Below are positions 1 through 8,432 of a DNA stretch of 64,000 bases, piece by piece. How positions within the stretch are numbered: the first letter of the stretch is position 1; the number at the start of each line of letters is the position of its first letter. The position numbers and the translations under genes were made by a program. Where the stretch lies: the NCBI RefSeq assembly GCF_003477885.1, contig NZ_QUEE01000009.1:167760-231759 (forward strand). The letters run 5' to 3'. The DNA comes from Lachnotalea sp. AF33-28. Its GTDB lineage: Bacteria; Bacillota; Clostridia; Lachnospirales; Lachnospiraceae. A model generated the notes under the pieces. That model ran no database searches. It was not told the DNA's origin and worked only from the letters and a program-made list of their open reading frames with translations.

Positions 1-478
1 CCGCAACCGCAAACAGCCAATACAGGATACCCGCGCCGCTGGCCACCCCATATCCCAGAAAAGCGGGGCCTAACAGTACCGCCTCGGTCAGATACTCATA
101 TGCCAGGGTCACCGTAAATTTAGCGCCCACAATCTGCCATGGGGAAAGAGGCAGAGGCAGCAGATTATAGATATCGCGGCTCATATAAAACACCGACATG
201 ACAAGCGCCAGGCCAAAGACCAGCGTGGCGAGCGCTCCGGCATAGCAGATCAGCTCGATGATCATACCTTCCTGCCCGATGGCCGCCATCATACGGTAAC
301 CGCCGGCAGCCAGGGAAAAGATCATACCCATGGCCGGCATCATACAAACCGTCAGCAGGGCATACAGCGCGATCCTTCCGCCTCTGCCGGCTGTTTTCTT
401 TTTATTTTCACTCTTCTGAAGGATGTCTCCCAGGCCGGACTTCAGAAGTACTTTTGTGAGAACCAGAAATTCACGCAT
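1..478 (-). CDS. ABC-2 type transporter permease, N-terminal part (cut by window edge)
   Basis: Reading the minus strand from the ATG at 478 gives about 159 residues beginning MREFLVLTKVLLKSGLGD and running open to the window edge, so the C-terminus is missing. Hydrophobic stretches occur at about residues 36-60 and 70-95 (for example ALYALLTVCMMPAMGMIF), followed by a third near the cut. The start overlaps the stop of the upstream ATPase gene by 8 bases, indicating one operon and translational coupling. With that ATPase it should form an ABC-2 type export or membrane-perturbing transporter. The substrate cannot be read from the sequence. The family call rests on the membrane topology and the ATPase partner, not on a diagnostic motif. 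Confidence 0.75.
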   Translation of the reverse strand, partial: MREFLVLTKVLLKSGLGDILQKSENKKKTAGRGGRIALYALLTVCMMPAMGMIFSLAAGGYRMMAAIGQEGMIIELICYAGALATLVFGLALVMSVFYMSRDIYNLLPLPLSPWQIVGAKFTVTLAYEYLTEAVLLGPAFLGYGVASGAGILYWLFAVA

Positions 479-1196
479 GTTCGGTCAGCTCCAGGAAGAT
501 ATCTTCCAGCGTATCCTTGGAATTGTATTTTTCTCTCAGCTCATCCAGGGTGCCCAGGAATACGATTTTCCCCTTATTGATGACCGATACCTTATCGCAT
601 AGTTTCTCCGCCACTTCCAATACATGGGTGGAAAACAATACGGACTTTCCTCCCTTGGCATGTTCTCTCATCATCTCTTTCAGCTCATAGGCGGACTTGG
701 GGTCCAGGCCCGTCAGCGGCTCATCCAGTATCCAGACCGCCGGCTCATGGATCAGGGCTCCCATCACCATGATCTTCTGTCTCATGCCGTGAGAATAGCT
801 TAAAATCCGGTCATCCAGAGCGGATTCCATGCCAAACCTGCCGGAAAAGCTGTCGATCCTTCTGCGCCTGTCTTCCGTGGATACCTGATAAATGTCCGCC
901 ATGAAATTCAGGTACTCGATGCCCTTTAAACGAAGAAAATTGTCAGGGCTGTCGGAAACAAAGCCAAACTGGCGCTTGGCATTCACGCCGTCCTCCTTCA
1001 TGCTGATTCCGTTGATTGTGATCTCACCCTGATCAGGGCTTAGGATACCGGTGATCATCTTCAGAGTCGTCGTCTTGCCGGCCCCGTTCGGCCCTATAAA
1101 TCCTACGATCTGACCGTCTTCAATATCCCAAGTCAGATCATCCACCGCCTTTACGGACCTCCCATAGGTCTTGGAAACATGCTTAAGACTTATCAT
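471..1196 (-). CDS. ABC transporter ATP-binding protein
   Basis: This 241-residue nucleotide-binding subunit has a Walker A GPNGAGKTT (about residues 36-44), a Q-loop region (FGFVSDSPDNF), a signature-like YSHGMRQK, a Walker B VWILDEPLTGLDP, and the switch His in FSTHVLEVAEKLC. The layout resembles single-domain exporters of the CcmA/BcrA/YhaQ type that pair with ABC-2 permeases. Its stop overlaps the start of the membrane subunit downstream. The ATG at 1196 follows an AAGGAGAA ribosome binding site, and that site lies at the end of a two-hairpin repeat element (see 1203-1263). The cargo is unknown. Confidence 0.93.
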   Translation of the reverse strand: MISLKHVSKTYGRSVKAVDDLTWDIEDGQIVGFIGPNGAGKTTTLKMITGILSPDQGEITINGISMKEDGVNAKRQFGFVSDSPDNFLRLKGIEYLNFMADIYQVSTEDRRRRIDSFSGRFGMESALDDRILSYSHGMRQKIMVMGALIHEPAVWILDEPLTGLDPKSAYELKEMMREHAKGGKSVLFSTHVLEVAEKLCDKVSVINKGKIVFLGTLDELREKYNSKDTLEDIFLELTEHA

Positions 1197-1202
1197 TTAG
1201 TT

Positions 1203-1263
1203 CTCCTTTTAATGCCACCAACCGCAGGTTGATGAACTGCGCACACTTAAGTGTGCTTCCTCT
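1203..1263 (-). repeat. Two-hairpin leader repeat (UNCG family), single copy before the ABC ATPase
   Basis: Read on the minus strand this is a perfect stem GCACACT-TA-AGTGTGC, then CATCAACC-TGC-GGTTGGTG, then the ribosome binding site AAGGAGAA of the ABC ATPase. The same two-hairpin unit occurs before the first htrA-like gene and before the second cotJ operon. Relative to those copies, a G-C pair in the second stem is changed to A-T on both sides, which preserves pairing. The loop reads C(UGCG)G. Confidence 0.8.
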
Positions 1264-1278
1264 TTTTTAGTATAGATT

Positions 1279-2979
1279 TCATGAAAATATATTTTGGAAC
1301 GTATTGTATAGATCCAGCTTGCCATATCCCCATTCCCGGTTTGGATAGGGCATATTCGGGTCACGCTTGGCGCCCAGCACCATATAGGACTTCACTGTAT
1401 TGGAATTCATATCGTCATCGTTTCCGTACACAACCCCCCAGGTCAGCAGCAAAGCGGCTGCGCCGGCCACCTGAGCGGCCGCCACACTGGTACCGGTTCT
1501 CTCCCCATAACGGCCCATCATGCCAGGACCGTATACGGATACTCCGGGCGCCACAATATCCGGCTTAACAATGTTGCTCCTGGTATAGCCCCTGCCTGAA
1601 TTCAGATACAGGCTCTGGTTCCTGTGATTATAGGCTCCCACCGTGATTGCATTGGCCGCACCTCCCGGCGTTGTTACGGTTATATTTGGATCAGGACGCA
1701 GAAATACAGTCTCTCCAGTAAGAAATTCCGTAACCGGCAGCCACATGTCAAACTGCCCTGTAAAATACTGTGTGTTATATACCTGCACCGTCCAAACTCC
1801 CGCCGTAGGCCGTTCAAACCGCATGAATATCAGCTGGGAGCCGGCTATGTCCATGCTGCTGTAATCCACGGTGACCACTGTCGCTTCCAGGGCAAAGCGT
1901 ATCACCTGTGTTCCCAGTATCCTGGCTGGTATCATGGGAACACGCTCTCCAGAGGGCGAGATCAGACCGACAGCATAGGTTTCGGGCACATTGGCCCACA
2001 GCTCCGTCACGAATCCTCTTTCATTTTCGCCCACGCGGATTTCCACGTTTTCCACTCCGCCCTGCTGTGTGACGAGTCCGCGGAAATGGTGTCCGCGGTT
2101 TGCCTCATTTCCGGCCGCGATGACCACGGCGTTGCCGCGCATGCTGGCTGTGGAATTGATCACATCGCCCAGCACCTTCACTCCGGTATGGCTGCCCGAA
2201 TTGGTGCCAACACCTAAAAGGATCACCATGGGCATATCCAGCTCAAACCGTTTCTGTATCAGGTAACGTATGCCCAAAGCGATATCATTTTCCTGGAAAG
2301 CTGTCGCGTTCTCACTGATCATATAGAAATCCCGCAGATTTCTCTTGGCGGGCTTCAATTTCACTGCGACAATGGTGCTTTCCGGCGCGGCGCCTATAAA
2401 ATTATTGTCAGGATCTTCTCCGCCGGCGGCAATGCCCGCCATAAAAGTGCCGTGTCCGTTTTCATCCCTGCTGGGCACTACAGAAAATGGGTCCTGGCTT
2501 TGGAGCGCTCTGTCTATCTCATCGCGCCCATATTCTGTCCCATATACAATTCCGGCAGGTGGTTCCCCGGTCTGTATAGTCTGATCCCAGATCGATGCGA
2601 TTCTCGTGCGCCCTCCCACCTGAAAAACAGGATTGGTATAATCGATGCCCGTATCAATGATGCCGACGAGCACTCCCTGTCCCTTTAAATTAAGCGCAGG
2701 CTGGTTCTGCACCCGCAGGATTCCCGATGCTTCCAGGCTGGTGGTATCCTGCAGCGCAAACAGCTTCGGTATGCGCGAGTATCCGTATTCTCCCACTGAG
2801 TATGGCGGCATATCCTCGCTCTTTACGTAAAATACACCATACCTATACCCGATTGCCTGCCAGCAGAAATCCTCCGGAATGTTAGACTGCCTATAGAATA
2901 AATCCACAAACTCCTCAATTACATCCAGATAATCCTCTGAAACCGCCGCGATGCGGCATTCATCATAATCTAAGGCCAT
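1279..2979 (-). CDS. Csp-type subtilisin-like serine protease (S8 family)
   Basis: The 566-residue protein is a subtilase with an intact triad: Asp in GIIDTGID (about residue 109), His in NGHGTFMAG (about 176) and Ser in GTSVAAAQVAG (about 498). The oxyanion Asn is in AAGNEANRG. About 110 N-terminal residues resemble a prodomain. Between the Asn and the Ser there is an insertion of about 130 residues rich in beta strand. That architecture and length match the Csp proteases of Clostridia (CspB type), which cleave the SleC zymogen during spore germination. The ATG at 2979 is preferred because AAAGGA sits 8 bases upstream; the next ATG at 2988 has no such site. No cspA/cspC neighbour or sleC is present, so the germination role is inferred from the family. 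Confidence 0.85.
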   Translation of the reverse strand: MALDYDECRIAAVSEDYLDVIEEFVDLFYRQSNIPEDFCWQAIGYRYGVFYVKSEDMPPYSVGEYGYSRIPKLFALQDTTSLEASGILRVQNQPALNLKGQGVLVGIIDTGIDYTNPVFQVGGRTRIASIWDQTIQTGEPPAGIVYGTEYGRDEIDRALQSQDPFSVVPSRDENGHGTFMAGIAAGGEDPDNNFIGAAPESTIVAVKLKPAKRNLRDFYMISENATAFQENDIALGIRYLIQKRFELDMPMVILLGVGTNSGSHTGVKVLGDVINSTASMRGNAVVIAAGNEANRGHHFRGLVTQQGGVENVEIRVGENERGFVTELWANVPETYAVGLISPSGERVPMIPARILGTQVIRFALEATVVTVDYSSMDIAGSQLIFMRFERPTAGVWTVQVYNTQYFTGQFDMWLPVTEFLTGETVFLRPDPNITVTTPGGAANAITVGAYNHRNQSLYLNSGRGYTRSNIVKPDIVAPGVSVYGPGMMGRYGERTGTSVAAAQVAGAAALLLTWGVVYGNDDDMNSNTVKSYMVLGAKRDPNMPYPNREWGYGKLDLYNTFQNIFS

Positions 2980-3049
2980 TGGCTGCATCCTTTTGCCCTA
3001 TCTTCCAGATATTATATGCGGCTTGGAGGAATCCAATGACGCGTACAGC

Positions 3050-4558
3050 TTATTCGGCAGCTGCCGCCGCCCCTTCCTGCTCCAGCAGAAGATAACCGCG
3101 CATATCGATGATCGGACCGCCGGTCTTGTCTATATATGCCTTGGTGATGGTTACGCGTCCAATATTGTCGTCCTTGGGGATCTCATACATGATATCCAGC
3201 ATCAGATCCTCCAGAATCGCTCTTAACGCTCTGGCGCCCGTCTTTTTCTCCATGGCCTTTTCGGCGATGGCGGTGAGCGCATCCGGCTCAAACCTCAAAT
3301 CCACCTCATCCATGGACAAAAGCTTCTTATACTGCTTTACAATCGCATTCTTGGGCTCAGTCAGTATTTTAACCAAAAACTCCCTGGTTAATGCCTCCAG
3401 CGTTACAATGACCGGCAGTCTGCCCAAAAACTCCGGGATCATTCCAAATGCCCGCAGGTCATCGATCGTCACCTGTGACAGAATATTGGGATCGCTGTCA
3501 TACTTATCCTTTAAATCCGCCCTAAAGCCGATGGAGGACTGCTGGTTCAGCCTTCCCTTAATGATATCCTCCAGATCGGGAAACGCGCCGCCGCAGATAA
3601 ACAGGATATTGTTCGTATCCACTGTAGTCATGGGCACCATCATATTCTTGCTGCTGCCGCCCACCGGCACCTCCACCACGCTGCCTTCCAAAAGCTTTAA
3701 AAGCTCCTGCTGCACGGATTCTCCGCTGACATCCCTGGTATTGGTGTTTTTCTTCTTTGCGATCTTGTCGATCTCATCGATGAAGATGATTCCGTGTTCC
3801 GCACGCTCCACATCGTTGTCCGCAGCCGCCAGAAGCTTCGATACCACGCTCTCTATATCGTCGCCGATATAACCGGCCTCTGTCAGCGAAGTGGCATCCG
3901 CTATGGCTAACGGCACATCCAAAAGCCTCGCAAGCGTCTTCACCAGATAAGTCTTGCCGCTTCCCGTAGGACCGATCATGAGCAGGTTGGATTTCTCTAT
4001 CTGTACACCATCCTCGGCATTAGATGCAACCCTCTTATAATGGTTATATACAGCCACGGCAATCGCCTTCTTTGCCGCCTCCTGCCCCACCACATATTCA
4101 TCCAGCTGTGCCTTGATCTTATGCGGTGCCGGGATGCTCTTAAGGTCGAACTTCTTCCCCGGCTCCTCACCTTCAGCCTTTTTCTTCTTTATACGCTGCT
4201 TCTTAGGGATCTCCATATGGGGCCCAAGTTCAAAAAACGGTATGCCCGCAAAAACCGGCGGCTGCTTATCCTTGTCCTTATCCCCGTCCCCGTTTTCCTT
4301 AGAATCCGGCGGCTGTACCATATTGCCCATGCGCATCAGATCCGTATAGGACAGCCCGCTCTGCTGAAACGTATCAAAGGCCTTCTGCATACAGTCGGCG
4401 CAGATATCCAGACCGCCCGGCATGGAAATCAGCTTGCCGACCTTGCTCTCAGGCCTGCGGCAGACATAGCAGACCTTTTCGTATTCCTCATCCTTTTTAT
4501 TAGGCTCATCCGTGCTGCCGGATACCGCCTGTACGGATTTATCTTCTCTATCTTCCAT
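3050..4558 (-). CDS. clpX: ATP-dependent Clp protease ATP-binding subunit ClpX
   Basis: This is the AAA+ unfoldase that feeds substrates to ClpP. An N-terminal zinc-binding domain is visible (CYVC followed 20-odd residues later by CADC). After it come Walker A GPTGSGKT, the pore-loop motif GYIGDD, Walker B IIFIDEIDKIA, an IGF-type ClpP-docking loop (QSSIGFRA), the sensor region EFLGRLPVI, and sensor 2 GARALRAI. At 502 residues it is clearly longer than the usual 410-430. The extra length is a charged linker between the zinc domain and the AAA+ core and an acidic, Ala-rich tail. The ATG at 4558 is chosen because AGGAGAAAT lies just upstream; the open frame extends to 4630 without a site. clpP, tig and lon are not adjacent, so this may be a second ClpX rather than the housekeeping copy. 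Confidence 0.93.
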   Translation of the reverse strand: MEDREDKSVQAVSGSTDEPNKKDEEYEKVCYVCRRPESKVGKLISMPGGLDICADCMQKAFDTFQQSGLSYTDLMRMGNMVQPPDSKENGDGDKDKDKQPPVFAGIPFFELGPHMEIPKKQRIKKKKAEGEEPGKKFDLKSIPAPHKIKAQLDEYVVGQEAAKKAIAVAVYNHYKRVASNAEDGVQIEKSNLLMIGPTGSGKTYLVKTLARLLDVPLAIADATSLTEAGYIGDDIESVVSKLLAAADNDVERAEHGIIFIDEIDKIAKKKNTNTRDVSGESVQQELLKLLEGSVVEVPVGGSSKNMMVPMTTVDTNNILFICGGAFPDLEDIIKGRLNQQSSIGFRADLKDKYDSDPNILSQVTIDDLRAFGMIPEFLGRLPVIVTLEALTREFLVKILTEPKNAIVKQYKKLLSMDEVDLRFEPDALTAIAEKAMEKKTGARALRAILEDLMLDIMYEIPKDDNIGRVTITKAYIDKTGGPIIDMRGYLLLEQEGAAAAAE

Positions 4559-4717
4559 CTTATTTCTCCTGTATCCATTAATATTTCCATGCAGGACGCA
4601 TGGCCCGGGAACAGCGTTTTTAAGCCGCAAAATCCCGCAGTTCCAATGGTTTCATTATATATCAGTTGAATCTATTCAACAAGTAAAGTTTTTCTTAAGT
4701 AAAAATAGTAAAGTGAG

Positions 4718-4930
4718 TCACTATTCACAGTTGCCGTAAACTTCCCGCGTATGACAGACCGGAGTATAGTCCTCATAGGGACACGCTCTCGCTCCGTGAA
4801 GCGCGCAGCGGTTCTAATGCTGCAAACTACGCAGCAAAAGAACCGGCGGGCTTCAAGGGATCCCAATGAGGACTATACTCCGGTCTGTCATACGTTGCTT
4901 TATCAGCAGCCGTAAATAGTAACAATAATG
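4718..4930. repeat. MITE-like element with a 28-bp perfect inverted repeat and nested hairpins
   Basis: This gene-free stretch is dominated by one large palindrome. The arms 4749-4776 and 4866-4893 are perfect 28-base inverted repeats, extending to 32 with one mismatch. Nested inside are further stems (CGGTTCT/AGAACCG and GCTGC/GCAGC). Its outer ends, CTATTCACAGTTGCCGTAAAC on the left and a TTGCTTTATCAGCAGCCGTAAATAGTAAC-type end on the right, recur in shorter form at 43748-43822 and more loosely at 8290-8432. No transposase is encoded. It could be a non-autonomous element or a structured RNA. Confidence 0.7.
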
Positions 4931-4936
4931 GAAAAG

Positions 4937-4968
4937 AGAACCGGTGTTGCTGGCACCGGTTCTCGCTG
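4937..4968 (-). terminator. Rho-independent terminator of the first htrA-like gene
   Basis: AGAACCGGTG and GCACCGGTTCT form a stem just after the stop codon at 4977. It is followed on the minus strand by a short T-rich run. Confidence 0.75.
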
Positions 4969-4976
4969 ATTCACTT

Positions 4977-6440
4977 TTATCTGTTGCTGTTGTCCGCGGG
5001 AGCACTGCTTGCATATCCTAAGGTTACGGTCACCGTATGCTCCACATAATCGCCGTTCTCCAGCCTCTCCAGGGTGAGCTCCACCTGGCTGCCGCCCTCG
5101 TAATACTGAAGCAGCTCTTTAATATCATCCGTGCTTCTGACCTTCTGCCCGTCAAATTTAGTGATCACATCCCTGGGCAGCACATCGGCATCATTGATCG
5201 GAGCGCCCTCCACCAGATTGTTGATCACAACGCCCTCCGGCATATTCATCACCGATGCTGTACTGCTGTCAATGCCCACCCCAACGATGCCCAGATACGC
5301 CTTTTTGCTGCTGTCTGTAACCACCTCTCTGGTCTGTCTGTTCATCAGATCGGTGATGATCCCCTCCGCCGCGGATATCGGGATGGCATATCCGATGCCC
5401 TCCACCTTGGTATCGGAGAGCTTGGCGGAATTGATACCGATCACTTCACCCTTCATGTTCACCAGCGCGCCGCCGCTGTTACCAGGATTAATCGCCGCAT
5501 CCGTCTGAAGGAGAGTGCGGGTGATGCCGTCGCTGGTGACCACTTCTCTGTTCAACGCGCTGATAAAGCCGCCGGTCACCGCCTGGCCGTATCCCATGGC
5601 ATTGCCGATGGCGATCACGCCCTGGCCCACCTTTACTTCATCAGAGCTGCCCAGGGTCGCGATCTTGATGGCGGCCCTGGTCTCTGCGGACAGGTCGGTG
5701 AATTTCACCGCTACCACGGCCAGATCGGCTTCCTCGTCAGTTCCTTTTACATACGCAGGTGCAGTGGAATCATCTTCGAAGGTGATGGTCAGGGAAGACG
5801 CCCCCTCAATCACATGATTGTTCGTAGCGATCAGCAGTTCCGCATCGTTCTGGCTCACAATTATTCCAGATCCGCTGCCGGCCGTATACTCCTGCGGCTC
5901 CTGGTTCTGCTGTCCCTGTTGTCCCTGCTGACCAAAAAAGTAATTAAAGAAATCATAATAATTGTAATTGCCACTGTTGTAATTTTCATAAATCTGCGTA
6001 TTGGTGATGGCTACAATCGAAGGCATTACCTCCGATACTATGCCGGACGCATCCATGATGTTCACACCGGCACCCGCACTGTTTCCGCCTTCATTTTCCG
6101 TCTTGGTCACAGTTGCAGGAATCTTTGGCACATCCTGCTGCGGTGCGGTAAAAAGCCCGCTCTGTCTGGCTGCATATGCGCTTCCGATAAATACGCCGGC
6201 TGCTATACCGCCCACTACAATGCCGGACAGCACCAGCGCGGCGGCGCGCTTAAAGAAACCGCCTTTTTTCTTTTTCCCGGGTACCGGTTCCGGAGGTATA
6301 GCGTCATTATCCGCATGCCGATATCCTGTGCTCTCATATCTATCGTTATTCACTACCCGGTTTTCCACATACCTACTGTCTGATACATCGCCGGAAGAAT
6401 TGTTTTCCGGATTCAGAAAATCAAAGTATTGATCCGTCAT
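4977..6440 (-). CDS. Membrane-anchored HtrA/DegP-type serine protease (S1C, PDZ)
   Basis: The 487-residue protein has a 60-residue polar cytoplasmic N-terminus, one membrane segment (about 67-90), a Gln-rich linker, a trypsin-like domain and a C-terminal PDZ domain. Catalytic residues are His209 (TNNHVIEGA), Asp239 (EADLAVVAV) and Ser322 (NPGNSGGAL). The PDZ begins near residue 390 (LGIVGVGIDSS). HtrA-family proteins degrade or refold damaged envelope proteins, so it should act on the outer face of the membrane. A close paralogue lies immediately upstream in the same direction. The start follows AAAGGGGA, the last part of a doubled two-hairpin leader. An attached minor reading frame begins at the ATG inside the leader and ends in a TGA overlapping the htrA ATG. 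Confidence 0.92.
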   Translation of the reverse strand: MTDQYFDFLNPENNSSGDVSDSRYVENRVVNNDRYESTGYRHADNDAIPPEPVPGKKKKGGFFKRAAALVLSGIVVGGIAAGVFIGSAYAARQSGLFTAPQQDVPKIPATVTKTENEGGNSAGAGVNIMDASGIVSEVMPSIVAITNTQIYENYNSGNYNYYDFFNYFFGQQGQQGQQNQEPQEYTAGSGSGIIVSQNDAELLIATNNHVIEGASSLTITFEDDSTAPAYVKGTDEEADLAVVAVKFTDLSAETRAAIKIATLGSSDEVKVGQGVIAIGNAMGYGQAVTGGFISALNREVVTSDGITRTLLQTDAAINPGNSGGALVNMKGEVIGINSAKLSDTKVEGIGYAIPISAAEGIITDLMNRQTREVVTDSSKKAYLGIVGVGIDSSTASVMNMPEGVVINNLVEGAPINDADVLPRDVITKFDGQKVRSTDDIKELLQYYEGGSQVELTLERLENGDYVEHTVTVTLGYASSAPADNSNR

Positions 6441-6450
6441 CTCAAAGTCC

Positions 6451-6563
6451 CCTTTCTCATGTCACCAGCCGAAGGCTGATGACCTACGCACACTTCAGTG
6501 TGCCTCCTCTTTCTCATGTCACCAGCCGGAGGCTGATGACCTATGCACAATTCAGTGTGCCTC
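6451..6563 (-). repeat. Two-hairpin leader repeat (UNCG family), two tandem copies before htrA
   Basis: Two copies of about 55 bases stand in tandem (6451-6508 and 6510-6563), oriented with the downstream protease gene. Each has the CACACT/AGTGTG hairpin followed by GTCATCAGCC-loop-GGCTGGTGAC. The loops read C(UUCG)G in the proximal copy and C(UCCG)G in the distal copy, both UNCG tetraloops. The proximal copy ends in the gene's AAAGGGG ribosome binding site. In the distal copy one arm of the first hairpin is partly eroded (ATTGTGC). Confidence 0.85.
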
Positions 6564-6670
6564 ATCATACACATGATTCTGCTGTCTGTCAGCTTCTATC
6601 TCTTATATGTTTCTAAGTTTATCAGGTAATTGTGATCAAACTGTGTTGAATCTTTGAAAAAAGAGTTAAC

Positions 6671-6696
6671 TTAAGCGGCCGCGTTGCGGCCGCTTA
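6671..6696 (-). terminator. Terminator of the second htrA-like gene
   Basis: A very strong stem, AAGCGGCCGC with GCGGCCGCTT around a three-base loop, lies 12 bases beyond the stop codon at 6708. On the minus strand it is followed by TTAACTCTTTTTTC. Confidence 0.75.
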
Positions 6697-6707
6697 ATAA
6701 TTATTAG

Positions 6708-8150
6708 TTAATTATGGTAGCTCACCTGCTGATTCTGATTGGCATAGCCGAGAGTTACCGTCACCGTATGCTCCGCATACTCTCCGTTTTCTATCCTTTC
6801 AACGGTCAGCTCGACCTGGGTGCCGGCTTCGTAGTATTTAAGCAACTCTTTGATATCGTCCGCGGTTGAAACCTTTTGGCCGTCAAATTTTGTGATCACA
6901 TCTCTTTCATTCAGCGCGGAGATTTCTGCGGAAGAACCTTCATATTTACCGCTGATCAGTACACCGGCCGGCATGTTCATTGCCCGGGCTGTGCTGCTGT
7001 CTATGGTTATGCCCTGGATTCCCAGCGAAGACTGCTTTTGCGCATCCTTAACGATCTCTCTGGTCTGTCTGTTCATTAGATCCGTGATGATGCTCTCCGT
7101 AGCGGTCACAGGTATCGCGTATCCCATACCTTCCACATCTGTATCGGACAGCTTGGCGGAATTGATTCCGATCACTTCCCCGTTCATATTTACCAGAGCG
7201 CCGCCGCTGTTGCCGGGATTGATCGCCGCATCAGTCTGAATCAGAGTGCGGGTGATGCCTTCGCTGGTGGTCACATCCCTGTTGAGCGCGCTTACGATTC
7301 CTCTTGTCACGGACTGGCCGTATCCCATGGCATTGCCGATGGCGATTACGCTGTCACCCACTTCCATATCATCGGAATTTCCAAGCGTAGCCACCTTTAT
7401 AGCCGCCCTGGTCTCTTCCGACAGATCGGAGAGCTTCACGGCTACAACCGCCAGATCCGCTTCTTCATCGGTTCCCTTAACGCTGGCCAGAGCTGTGGAT
7501 CCGTCCGCAAAGGTTATGGTCAGCGAAGACGCGCCTTCAATTACATGGTTATTGGTGACGATCAAAAGCTCTTCGTCGGTCTGGCTGACGATAATTCCGG
7601 ACCCCGCGCCCGCTATATATTCCTGGGGTTCCCCGCTCTGCTGGTTCTGCTGGCCAAAGTAATACTGGAAGAAATCGTAGTAGCTTCCGTTTCTGTAGTT
7701 TTCATAAACCTGAGAATTTGTGATTGCGACGATGGAAGGCATGACTGATTTCACAATGCCGGAAGCGCTCTGCTCGCTGCTGTTCGTGGAGCCGGTCAGC
7801 TCACTGTCTGTCCGTCCACCCTGTGTGGTCAATGTAGCCGGTATACGGTTCGTCTGCGTTTGTGTTCCCGACAACGGCCTGTTTGCATCGGCCGTATAGA
7901 CAACGCCTAAAAATACCCCCGCTGAAATGCCGCCCACCAGTATTCCTGTCAAGGCGATGGAGCAGGCCTTCCTCCAAAATCCGCCTTTTCTCTCTGTCCT
8001 CCTTGCTCTCTTCGTCTTGAAAGATCTCGATGCGGTTTCTTCCGATGCCCTTTCTTCTGCTTCTATCACATTTACCGTCCTGTTTTCTTCTGATACTGCG
8101 CTGATATTTTCATTGTCATTATTCTGGAAATCAAAGTATTTATCACTCAT
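6708..8150 (-). CDS. Membrane-anchored HtrA/DegP-type serine protease, paralogue
   Basis: This 480-residue protein has the same plan as its neighbour: a polar N-terminus beginning MSDKYFDFQN, a membrane segment (about 62-85), a trypsin-like domain and a PDZ domain. The triad is complete: His202, Asp232 and Ser315 (NPGNSGGAL). The two proteases are near-identical through the catalytic core but differ in the linker after the membrane segment, in the PDZ ligand-facing region and at the tail, as expected after a local duplication. AAAGGAGA lies just upstream of the ATG at 8150. It lacks the two-hairpin leader carried by the other copy, so the paralogues are probably regulated differently. It ends at its own terminator. 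Confidence 0.92.
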   Translation of the reverse strand: MSDKYFDFQNNDNENISAVSEENRTVNVIEAEERASEETASRSFKTKRARRTERKGGFWRKACSIALTGILVGGISAGVFLGVVYTADANRPLSGTQTQTNRIPATLTTQGGRTDSELTGSTNSSEQSASGIVKSVMPSIVAITNSQVYENYRNGSYYDFFQYYFGQQNQQSGEPQEYIAGAGSGIIVSQTDEELLIVTNNHVIEGASSLTITFADGSTALASVKGTDEEADLAVVAVKLSDLSEETRAAIKVATLGNSDDMEVGDSVIAIGNAMGYGQSVTRGIVSALNRDVTTSEGITRTLIQTDAAINPGNSGGALVNMNGEVIGINSAKLSDTDVEGMGYAIPVTATESIITDLMNRQTREIVKDAQKQSSLGIQGITIDSSTARAMNMPAGVLISGKYEGSSAEISALNERDVITKFDGQKVSTADDIKELLKYYEAGTQVELTVERIENGEYAEHTVTVTLGYANQNQQVSYHN

Positions 8151-8289
8151 AATAATTCTCCTTTCACACTGTTTCCTATGTTATGACTTTTCGTCTGTTT
8201 CTTTTTCTTTATGCCTATAGTCTAACAGGGATCTGTGTTCGATCTGTGATCATTTTTTTAAAAAACTGTGGAAAATTATTGATGAGTAT

Positions 8290-8432
8290 GTGACTCAGGG
8301 TATACTGTAAACTTCCCGAAGTCAATATGCGTCAGACTGGTGCTTACAGACAACGGCCGCAGGACTCACCGGATTATTGAAGGTAAGCCCTGCGGCCGCC
8401 AGACAGCGAACGTTATTATAAATAGTAAACGA
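8290..8432. repeat. Degenerate member of the MITE-like family, with GC-rich inverted repeat
   Basis: The left part shares GTGASTCA and GTAAACTTCCCG with the element at 4718-4930. The right part ends in a similar AAATAGTAAAC. Inside is an inverted repeat CGGCCGCAGG (8354-8363) with CCTGCGGCCG (8389-8398). It abuts the stop codon of the LCP gene and may double as its transcription terminator, although no T-run follows. Homology to the other element is by eye and weaker than for the 43748 copy. Confidence 0.45.

Noticed and set aside
4672..4866. Open frame of 64 codons on the minus strand
   Set aside because: It lies across the large palindromic repeat, has no ribosome binding site, and reads one arm of the inverted repeat.
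4718..4930. Insertion sequence with transposase remnant
   Set aside because: No transposase-like frame or DDE/HUH motif is encoded; only the palindromic structure remains.
5037..6383. Long plus-strand open frame (448 codons) opposite the htrA-like gene
   Set aside because: It is the antisense shadow of a GC-skewed coding region; no ribosome binding site and no recognisable domain, while the minus frame has a complete catalytic triad.
6451..6563. CRISPR array
   Set aside because: Only two direct units, each internally two-hairpin, with no unique spacers of uniform length and no cas genes.
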